NCBI RefSeq assembly: GCF_000719285.1
Contig: NZ_JOFS01000006.1
Span: 298,575 to 362,574, forward strand
Reading direction: 5' to 3'
Source: Streptomyces bicolor
GTDB lineage: Bacteria; Actinomycetota; Actinomycetes; Streptomycetales; Streptomycetaceae
DNA: 64,000 nucleotides
Each line of letters starts with the position of its first letter. Position 1 is the first letter of the stretch. Of the stretch, positions 58,030 through 64,000 are shown piece after piece. The notes under the pieces were generated by a model. That model did no database searches. It saw nothing but the letters and a program-made list of their open reading frames with translations, and was not told the origin of the DNA. The translations under genes and the position numbers were made by a program.

Positions 58030-58554
58030 TCATTCCGCCGGAGCCGGGGCCGCGGCGGGCGGCGGTGACTGAAGGCGGAACAGCGCCCAGACCACCTTCC
58101 CGCTGAGCGTCCCCTCCATCGGATGCCACCCCCAGCCGTCACTGAAGGAGTCGACGAGGAACAGTCCTCGCCCGGACTCCGCCGAGAAGTCGTCGGAGTC
58201 GCGCGCGACCGGACTGTCGTGACTGGGATCGCGCACCGCGCACACCAGCCGCTCCGTCCACCGCATCAGGTGCAGCCGAACGGGCGGCGTCTGCTCGGGC
58301 ATTCGCTGCACACCCGCCGGCAGCGCATGCCGCAGCGCATTGGTCACCAACTCCGAGACGACGAGGCAGACATCGTCGAAGCGATACCCCAGTTCCCACT
58401 GGTCAAGGGTGCGCCGGGTGAACTTCCGCGCCTCGCGCACCGCTTCGTAGCGGGCGGGCAGCGCACAGGAGGCGGCGTTGGACACGGCTGCGGGATCCAG
58501 CGGCGGAAGGCCCTGCCGTAACGGCTCGAGCATGGTCGATCCATTCGTCCCCAT
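58030..58554 (-). CDS. anti-sigma-like GHKL ATPase (AbaA/whiJ-locus type)
   Basis: 174 residues from ATG 58554, with GGGAG eight bases upstream (GTG 58563 is an alternative). N-terminal tail GSTMLEPLRQGLPPLDPAAV, then the HATPase core: ARYEAVREARKFTRRTLDQW, N box VCLVVSELVTNALRHALPAG and G box ESGRGLFLVDSFSDGWGWHP. The long insert between boxes is typical of streptomycete members. Such kinases are thought to act on sigma factors or their antagonists. Ends in a Pro/Ala tail. Its promoter shares a 16-base element with the DUF397 gene. Confidence 0.92.
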   Translation of the reverse strand: MGTNGSTMLEPLRQGLPPLDPAAVSNAASCALPARYEAVREARKFTRRTLDQWELGYRFDDVCLVVSELVTNALRHALPAGVQRMPEQTPPVRLHLMRWTERLVCAVRDPSHDSPVARDSDDFSAESGRGLFLVDSFSDGWGWHPMEGTLSGKVVWALFRLQSPPPAAAPAPAE

Positions 58555-58627
58555 GCGAGGCACTCCCGGGAATTCGCGGTCGTTGCGATGCAGCGGTTGC
58601 GCGGGACCATGGTTTCGGATGCGCAGA

Positions 58628-58661
58628 GCAGATGCAAGGGCAGATGCACGTGCACGTGACC
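58628..58661 (-). promoter_or_regulatory. promoter element of the ATPase gene
   Basis: On the gene's strand, CACGTGCACGTGCATCTGC (58658-58640) contains the 16-base element shared with the DUF397 promoter. A second GCATCTGC follows at 58635-58628. The rest of 58555-58851 holds an AT-rich divergent promoter region for the XRE regulator and no gene. Confidence 0.6.
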
Positions 58662-58851
58662 GAATTGGACGCTCCCGTACCGCTTGTTGGCCATTTTTTC
58701 CGCCAACTTCATGCCCTCTCCTTGTCTTCTGCTCACCCCTTCCTGAGCGGAATCCTTGTCTTCTTTCCGTCTCTGTAATCGGACGAGTACTGCTCGAAGT
58801 GATTTAGTGGCAGACTGCGGGCCCAGAAGACGGTTGGGGAGGCTGGCGAAC

Positions 58852-59712
58852 GTGAGCGCGGGAGAGCCCGGATCGGTGGTGCGGCGCATGCTGCTCGGCT
58901 CGCAACTGAGGCGACTTCGGGAAGCACGCGGGATCACGCGCGAGGCGGCGGGTTACTCGATCCGCGCCTCCGAGTCGAAGATCAGCCGGATGGAGTTGGG
59001 CCGGGTGAGCTTCAAGACGCGGGACGTCGAAGACCTGCTGACGCTGTACGGCATCACGGACGAGGCGGAGCGCAACTCACTCCTCTCCCTCGCCCGCGAG
59101 GCCAACGTCGCGGGCTGGTGGCACAGTTACTCGGACGTCCTGCCCAGCTGGTTCCCCACCTACGTCGGCCTGGAGGGCGCGGCCAGCCTCATCCGGGCGT
59201 ACGAGGTGCAGTTCGTGCACGGCCTGCTGCAGACCGAGGACTACGCCCGCGCGGTCGTGCGGCGCGGTATGAAGGGCGCGAGCGAGGCGGACGTCGAGCG
59301 GCGCGTGGCGCTGCGCCTGGAGCGGCAGAAGTACCTCATCTCCGAGAACGCCCCCGAGTACCACATCGTCCTGGACGAGGCCGCGCTGCGCCGCCCCTAC
59401 GGCGACCGCGGGGTGATGCGCGGGCAGCTCCAGCACCTGATCGAGATCTCCGAGCACCCCAATGTGCGGCTGCAGGTCATGCCGTTCAGCTTCGGCGGCC
59501 ACTCCGGGGAGTCCGGCGCCTTCACCATCCTCAGCTTCCCGGAGTCCGACCTCTCGGACGTCGTCTACCTGGAGCAGCTCACCAGCGCGCTCTACCTCGA
59601 CAAGCACGAGGACGTCGCCCAGTACGAGCGGGCGCTGAAGGAACTCCAGCAGGACAGTCCGGGGCTGGACGAGAGCCGGGATCTCCTGCGGGGACTCCTC
59701 CAACTGTCTTGA
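58852..59712 (+). CDS. XRE-family regulator with DUF5753 domain
   Basis: 286 residues from GTG 58852 (GGGGAGG nine bases upstream; longer frame rejected). N-terminal helix-turn-helix: LLGSQLRRLREARGITREAA GYSIRASESKISRMELGRVS. The DUF5753 part follows: LPSWFPTYVGLEGAASLIRA YEVQFVHGLLQTEDYARAVV, HIVLDEAALRRPYG, LQVMPFSFGGHSGESGAFTI. This is the WhiJ-like family that controls neighbouring DUF397/ATPase genes in development or antibiotic production. Probable regulator of the two promoters sharing the 16-base element (inference). Confidence 0.93.
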   Translation: MSAGEPGSVVRRMLLGSQLRRLREARGITREAAGYSIRASESKISRMELGRVSFKTRDVEDLLTLYGITDEAERNSLLSLAREANVAGWWHSYSDVLPSWFPTYVGLEGAASLIRAYEVQFVHGLLQTEDYARAVVRRGMKGASEADVERRVALRLERQKYLISENAPEYHIVLDEAALRRPYGDRGVMRGQLQHLIEISEHPNVRLQVMPFSFGGHSGESGAFTILSFPESDLSDVVYLEQLTSALYLDKHEDVAQYERALKELQQDSPGLDESRDLLRGLLQLS

Positions 59713-59826
59713 GTGGACTCCTTCAACTCGCTTGAATCGCAAGTACGATGACGTGTGATCAGACCGTGAAGACGATCGCGATGGCGACCATGCCGATCGG
59801 GTGTCTGCCAGAGATTGAGGGATCAC

Positions 59827-61287
59827 ATGTCGTCCTACTTCACCGACCTGGCTCAGCAGTACATCGACGGTGAGTGGCGCCCGGGCACCGGCTCCTGGGA
59901 CATCATCGACTTCAACCCGTACGACGGCGAGAAGCTGGCGTCGATAACCATAGCCACGGTCGACGAGGTGGACGACGCCTACCAGGCGGCGGCTCGCGCC
60001 CAGAAGCAGTGGGCCACGACCAATCCGTACGCCCGCCGGGCCGTCTTCGAGAAGGCGCTGCGTCTGATCGAGGACCGCGAGCAGGAGATCTCGGAGACGA
60101 TCATCGCCGAGCTCGGCGGCACCCGGCTGAAGGCGGGCTTCGAGCTCCACCTCGCCAAGGAGTTCCTGCGCGAGGCGATCCACCTGGCCCTGCGCCCCGA
60201 GGGCAAGATCGTTCCCTCTCCGGTGGACGGCAAGGAGAACCGCGTCTACCGCGTTCCGGTCGGCGTCGTGGGCGTCATCAGCCCCTTCAACTTCCCCTTC
60301 CTCCTCTCGATCAAGTCGGTCGCCCCGGCGCTCGCGCTCGGCAACGGCGTGGTCCTCAAGCCGCACCAGAACACCCCGGTCTGCGGTGGCTCCCTGGTGG
60401 CGAAGATCTTCGAGGACGCGGGGCTCCCGGCCGGCCTGCTGAACGTCGTCATCACGGACATAGCGGAGATCGGCGACGCCTTCATCGAGCACCCGGTCCC
60501 GAAGGTCATCTCCTTCACCGGTTCCGACAAGGTCGGCCGCCACGTCGCCACCGTCTGCGCCTCGCACTTCAAGCGCTCGGTCCTCGAACTCGGCGGCAAC
60601 AGCGCGCTGGTGGTGCTCGACGACGCCGACATCGACTACGCGGTCGACGCGGCGGTCTTCAGCCGGTACGTCCACCAGGGCCAGGTCTGCATGGCCGCGA
60701 ACCGCGTCCTGGTCGACCGGTCGGTCGCGGAGGAGTTCACCGAGAAGTTCGTCGCCAAGGTGAAGACCCTCAAGGCCGGCGACCCGAGGGACCCCGAGAC
60801 CGTCATCGGCCCGGTCATCAACTCCTCCCAGGCGGACTCGATCGCGGCCGTCGTCGAGCAGGCGATCGCCGAGGGCGCCACGGCCCTGGTGCGCGGCACC
60901 ACGACGGACAACCTCGTCGAGCCCTCCGTCCTCACGGACCTCCCGGCCGGCTCGCCCCTGCTGAAGCAGGAGGTCTTCGGCCCGGTCGCCTTCCTCGTCC
61001 CCTTCGACGGCGAGGAGGAGGCCGTACGCCTCGTCAACGACACGCCGTACGGCCTGAGCGGCGCCGTCCACACCGCTGACATCGAGCGGGGCGTCGCCTT
61101 CGCCAAGCGGATCGACACCGGCATGTTCCACGTCAACGACGGCACGGTCCACGACGAGCCGATCGTCCCGTTCGGCGGCGAGAAGCACTCCGGCCTCGGG
61201 CGCCTGAACGGCGAGACGATGCTGGACGCGTTCACGACGACGAAGTGGATCTCGGTGCAGCACGGCCGCAGCGGCTTCCCGTTCTGA
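59827..61287 (+). CDS. NAD(P)+-dependent aldehyde dehydrogenase
   Basis: 486 residues from ATG 59827 (GAGGG five bases upstream). Rossmann-type cofactor fold and catalytic domain: VGVISPFNFPFLLSIKSVAP, ALGNGVVLKPHQNTPVCGG, FTGSDKVGRH, catalytic Glu in VLELGGNSALVVLDDADIDY and catalytic Cys in VHQGQVCMAANRVLV, with EVFGPVAFLVPFD near the end. Closest in style to benzaldehyde/vanillin dehydrogenases, so an aromatic aldehyde is a plausible substrate, but this is not decisive. The upstream gap of 114 bases holds no other gene. Confidence 0.93.
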   Translation: MSSYFTDLAQQYIDGEWRPGTGSWDIIDFNPYDGEKLASITIATVDEVDDAYQAAARAQKQWATTNPYARRAVFEKALRLIEDREQEISETIIAELGGTRLKAGFELHLAKEFLREAIHLALRPEGKIVPSPVDGKENRVYRVPVGVVGVISPFNFPFLLSIKSVAPALALGNGVVLKPHQNTPVCGGSLVAKIFEDAGLPAGLLNVVITDIAEIGDAFIEHPVPKVISFTGSDKVGRHVATVCASHFKRSVLELGGNSALVVLDDADIDYAVDAAVFSRYVHQGQVCMAANRVLVDRSVAEEFTEKFVAKVKTLKAGDPRDPETVIGPVINSSQADSIAAVVEQAIAEGATALVRGTTTDNLVEPSVLTDLPAGSPLLKQEVFGPVAFLVPFDGEEEAVRLVNDTPYGLSGAVHTADIERGVAFAKRIDTGMFHVNDGTVHDEPIVPFGGEKHSGLGRLNGETMLDAFTTTKWISVQHGRSGFPF

Positions 61288-61343
61288 CCGGACCGTCCGC
61301 ATACCGGCCCGGGGTCGGCCTCTGCCCCGGGCCGCCGCACGCC

Positions 61344-61349
61344 TAATCT
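61344..61349 (+). promoter_or_regulatory. -10 box of padR
   Basis: TAATCT ends seven bases before the padR ATG, with no ribosome binding site between, fitting a leaderless transcript. Confidence 0.5.
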
Positions 61350-61356
61350 GGACCGC

Positions 61357-61998
61357 ATGTCAGCGATCCGTCTCCTCGTGCTTGGCGCGGTCCGCCAGCA
61401 CGGGCGGGCCCATGGGTACCAGGTGCGCAACGACCTGGAGTACTGGGGTGCGCACGAGTGGTCCAACGCCAAGCCCGGCTCGATCTACCATGCCCTGAAG
61501 CAGATGGCGAAGCAGGGCCTGCTGCACGCCCACGAGATCGCGCCGTCCACGGCGGGCGGGCCGCCGCGCGTGGAGTACGAGATCACCGAGAAGGGCACCG
61601 AGGAATACCTCGGGCTGGTGCGGCAGTACCTGCCGGCCTACGACCAGAAGATGGACGTCAAGTCGGCGGCCATCGGCTTCATGGTCGACCTGCCGCGCGC
61701 CGAGGTGGTGTCGCTGCTCAAGGAGCGGATCCGGCGGATCGAGGAGTGGCGCGGGGCGGTCACCGAGCACTACGTCCCCGAGGACGGACCCGAACAACTC
61801 GGCCACATCGGCGAGATCATGAACCTCTGGATCCACACGGCCCACGCCGAGGCGGAGTGGACCCGGGGGCTCATCGGGCGGATCGAGGGCGGCGCCTACA
61901 CCTTCGCCGGAGAGGGCGAGCCGTTCGTCGGTGTCCTCGCGGAGGGCCAGGAGAACCCGTACGCGACGGGGGAGCGGCATCCGGAGGATGCCCGCTAA
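61357..61998 (+). CDS. PadR-family transcriptional regulator
   Basis: 213 residues. Winged helix: IRLLVLGAVRQHGRAHGYQV RNDLEYWG, GSIYHALKQMAKQGLLHAHE and wing PPRVEYEITEKGTEEYLGL. C-terminal dimerisation helices (VVSLLKERIRRIEEWRGAVT EHY; GEIMNLWIHTAHAEAEWTRG L). The family represses efflux genes until a drug or phenolic ligand binds. The adjacent ABC operon and two matching operators in between make it the likely repressor of that pump. Confidence 0.92.
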   Translation: MSAIRLLVLGAVRQHGRAHGYQVRNDLEYWGAHEWSNAKPGSIYHALKQMAKQGLLHAHEIAPSTAGGPPRVEYEITEKGTEEYLGLVRQYLPAYDQKMDVKSAAIGFMVDLPRAEVVSLLKERIRRIEEWRGAVTEHYVPEDGPEQLGHIGEIMNLWIHTAHAEAEWTRGLIGRIEGGAYTFAGEGEPFVGVLAEGQENPYATGERHPEDAR

Positions 61999-62058
61999 TC
62001 AAGTTTGACTAACCCGCACCCCGGGTATTAGCCTCGATCGGGTAGTCAAGTTTGACTA
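61996..62058 (+). promoter_or_regulatory. ABC operon promoter flanked by twin PadR-type operators
   Basis: Operator 1: TAATCAA-GT-TTGACTA (61996-62011), operator 2: TAGTCAA-GT-TTGACTA (62043-62058). The promoter is TTGACT (62005-62010, inside operator 1), 18-base spacer, TAGCCT (62029-62034), so operator 2 covers the transcription start region. Operator 1 also contains the padR stop codon. Confidence 0.82.
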
Positions 62059-62072
62059 GCGAGGGAGTCTCA

Positions 62073-63038
62073 GTGGCCGACGCGACGATCATCGTCGAAG
62101 GGGCACGCAAGAAATACGGCGGCAAAGCCGGCAAGAACGGACTGGACGGGCTCGACCTCACGGTCGCGCGCGGCACGGTGCACGGAGTGCTCGGGCCGAA
62201 CGGCGCGGGCAAGACGACCCTGGTCCGCATCCTGTCCACCCTCCTGCGGCCGGACAGCGGCCACGTCGAGGTGGCCGGGCACGACGTGGTGCGGCAGGCG
62301 TACGAGGTACGGCTGCGCATCGGCCTCCTCGGCCAGCACGCGGCTCTGGACGAGGAATTGGGCGGCCACCAGAACCTGGAGATGTTCGGCCGCCTCTACC
62401 ACCTGGGCGCCCGCCACGCGCGCGTGCGCGCCGGCGAGCTCCTGGAGCGCTTCGGCCTCGCGGACACCGGCCGCAAGCCGGTCAAGCAGTACAGCGGCGG
62501 CATGCGGCGCCGACTGGACCTCGCGGCCTCGCTCATCACCGACCCGGAGGTGCTCTTCCTGGACGAACCCACCACCGGCCTCGACCCGCGCGGCCGCGCC
62601 GAGGTCTGGTCCGCGGTCCGCTCCCTGGTCGGCGGCGGCACGACGGTGATGCTCACCACCCAGTACCTGGAGGAGGCCGACCAACTCGCCGACCGCATCT
62701 CGGTCGTCGACGCAGGCCGCGTCATCGCCGACGGCACGGCCGACCAGCTGAAGGCCCTCACCGGAGGCGACCGCATCGACGTCGTCCTGCGCGACGCCGG
62801 CCAACTGGGCGCGGCCGTGGCCCTGTTGCCCATACCGAAGGACGACGTCTCCGTCGACCCCGACCGCCGCCTGCTCAGCGCCCCGGTCACCGACCGGATG
62901 GCGGCGCTCTCGGGCGTCGTACGCGCCCTGGAGGAGGCCGGAATCGAGGCCGAGGACGTGGCGCTGCGCCGCCCGACGCTGGACGAGGTGTTCCTGCACC
63001 TCACCGGGGACGACCGCCGAGTGAAGGAGGCCGCATGA
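62073..63038 (+). CDS. ABC transporter ATP-binding protein (DrrA-like efflux)
   Basis: 321 residues from GTG 62073 (GAGGGAG five bases upstream; TTG 62052 would lie in the operator). Walker [22 protein letters not shown] loop [15 protein letters not shown], signature [18 protein letters not shown], Walker [21 protein letters not shown] and switch His region [13 protein letters not shown]. The C-terminal extension with [16 protein letters not shown] is typical of daunorubicin-resistance-type exporters. It overlaps the permease start (ATGA). Confidence 0.94.
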   Translation: MADATIIVEGARKKYGGKAGKNGLDGLDLTVARGTVHGVLGPNGAGKTTLVRILSTLLRPDSGHVEVAGHDVVRQAYEVRLRIGLLGQHAALDEELGGHQNLEMFGRLYHLGARHARVRAGELLERFGLADTGRKPVKQYSGGMRRRLDLAASLITDPEVLFLDEPTTGLDPRGRAEVWSAVRSLVGGGTTVMLTTQYLEEADQLADRISVVDAGRVIADGTADQLKALTGGDRIDVVLRDAGQLGAAVALLPIPKDDVSVDPDRRLLSAPVTDRMAALSGVVRALEEAGIEAEDVALRRPTLDEVFLHLTGDDRRVKEAA

Positions 63039-63796
63039 GCACGAACACCTACGCCCTGACCGACTCCTGGACCATGACCCGCCGCGAACTCGCCCACTGG
63101 GCGCGGCAACCCGTGCAGGTCGTGGTCAACCTGGTCTTCCCGGTGATGCTGCTGCTGATGTTCGGCTACCTCATCGGCGGCGGCCGGGGCGTCCAGGGCT
63201 CCTACATCGACTATCTGGTCCCCGGCATGCTCGCGCTCACCATGGCCTTCGGCCTCGAGGGCACGATGATCGCGGTCACCCAGGACATCAACAAGGGCGT
63301 GATCGACCGCTTCCGGTCCATGCCGATGGCCAACGGGGCGGTCTTGGTCGGCCGTTCGGCGGCTGACATGCTCCAGTCGGCGCTGGCACTGCTCGTCCTC
63401 ATGGGCGTCGGCTACGCCCTCGGCTGGCGCGCGGACGGCGGCCCGGGGGCCTTCCTGGGCGCTCTGGGCCTCCTGCTGCTCTTCCGCTTCGCCATGCTGT
63501 GGATCGGCATCCACCTGGCAATGGTGGCCGGGAAGCCGGAGCTCGTGCAGGCGGTGCAGATCCTGGTCTGGCCGATCGGCTTCCTGTCCAACGCGCTCGC
63601 CCATCCCGGGACCATGCCCGACTGGCTCGGCACCGTCGTCGAGTGGAACCCGATGTCCCATACGGCGACGGCCGTACGGGATCTGTTCGGCGGCACGGGC
63701 ACGGAGCACGTGGTCGCGGCGGTCGTATGGCCGTTGGTGCTCCTCGCGGTGTTCTTCCCGCTCGCGGTACGGCGGTTCACGCGCCTGAGCCGTTAG
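63035..63796 (+). CDS. ABC-2 type permease (DrrB-like)
   Basis: 253 residues, six membrane helices ([114 protein letters not shown]). The N-terminal cytosolic [16 protein letters not shown] and the loop [15 protein letters not shown] are typical of ABC-2 exporters. Pairs with the ATPase to expel a hydrophobic compound. PadR-controlled by inference. Confidence 0.93.
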   Translation: MSTNTYALTDSWTMTRRELAHWARQPVQVVVNLVFPVMLLLMFGYLIGGGRGVQGSYIDYLVPGMLALTMAFGLEGTMIAVTQDINKGVIDRFRSMPMANGAVLVGRSAADMLQSALALLVLMGVGYALGWRADGGPGAFLGALGLLLLFRFAMLWIGIHLAMVAGKPELVQAVQILVWPIGFLSNALAHPGTMPDWLGTVVEWNPMSHTATAVRDLFGGTGTEHVVAAVVWPLVLLAVFFPLAVRRFTRLSR

Positions 63797-63854
63797 CGGC
63801 CCTGGGACAGGACCTATGCCCTGTCGTTTGGATCATCCCGGCGTCGCGGGGCAT

Positions 63855-64000
63855 GGCACGCACTCCCCCACTGCCTTAAGGGCGTGGGGGGACCCCCAGC
63901 CGCGTTGTCGTCGGTCGCCGACGCTCCGCGTCGACTCCCTCCTCCGCCTTGCAGCTGCACGCTCCCCCACGCTCGAACCGGCTCGCGCGGGGGCACCCCC
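63855..64000. repeat. dispersed streptomycete repeat at the right end
   Basis: ACTCCCCCACTGCC, GCGTGGGGGGACCCCCAG, TTGTCGTCGGTCGCCGACG and CTCCCCCACGCTCGAAC with a GGGGGCACCCCC end form a repeat block of the kind found between many streptomycete genes, often with its own hairpins. It runs to the window edge, so its full extent is unknown. Confidence 0.6.

Noticed and set aside
1..64000. CRISPR arrays, complete insertion sequences or a full prophage
   Set aside because: No regularly spaced repeats, no transposase and no phage structural genes were found; the holin-like protein and integrase relic stand alone.

Overview
The window is high-GC DNA (about 70 percent or more, with very GC-rich third codon positions) from a Streptomyces chromosome core. 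The signs are bldG, the actinobacterial Tad/Ssd pilus cluster, a K+-independent H+-pyrophosphatase, an MFS-thymidylate kinase fusion, Zur-type paralogues of ribosomal proteins and a DUF397/XRE-DUF5753/ATPase regulatory trio. From memory the order matches the S. coelicolor region around SCO3565 down to SCO3540, then jumps at a tRNA-Thr gene to the region around SCO3437-SCO3420. The species cannot be named from the sequence alone.

Layout. 1-8 kb: leftward hydrolase (cut by the window edge), holin-like protein, nhaA, acs and a SulP-carbonic anhydrase fusion. 8-13 kb: secreted deacetylase-like lipoprotein, CooC-like ATPase, degenerate Fic protein and HAD phosphatase, with two small RNA loci: a 6C RNA at about 13.05-13.13 kb and a probable 6S-like RNA at about 11.74-12.04 kb. 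13.5-19.5 kb: a rightward Tad pilus operon (Ssd, TadA, TadB, TadC, DUF4244 pilin, two TadE-like proteins) that ends in antisense overlap with a large leftward helicase. 22-26 kb: bldG, its partner kinase and hppA. 26-31 kb: lipoprotein, methyltransferase and a Ser/Thr kinase whose frame is broken several times in G/C runs. 31.7-41.4 kb: topA, tmk fusion, holB and a secreted alpha/beta hydrolase.

41.5-44.3 kb is an accessory patch next to tRNA-Thr(CGT): a truncated integrase, an unidentified fragment, a second adenylate kinase, an undescribed 31-residue Cys/His-tailed peptide ORF, and a DUF6193-like gene split by an in-frame TAG. This is the most likely place for something new. 44.4-54.7 kb: Tat-exported putative glycosidase behind a LacI-type operator, a PAS-GAF-SpoIIE-HATPase phosphatase, a glycosyltransferase, a family A DNA polymerase, a Clp-N/HTH protein with two tandem operators over its own leaderless promoter, a DUF2786 protein and two lipoproteins. 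54.8-57.3 kb: divergent zinc-starvation cluster (rpsN2, rpmB leftward; rpmG, rpmE2, CobW-like, rpsR2 rightward) around a Zur box. 57.7-59.7 kb: DUF397 protein, ATPase and XRE regulator, two of which share a 16-base promoter element. 59.8-63.8 kb: aldehyde dehydrogenase, then padR and an ABC efflux pair with twin PadR-type operators. The right end holds a dispersed intergenic repeat.

Recurring theme: many genes have a -10-like box 6-7 bases before the start codon and no ribosome binding site, so leaderless transcripts appear common here, several with palindromes lying on the start region. Start codons were chosen by ribosome binding site or leaderless spacing where these disagree with the longest open frame.
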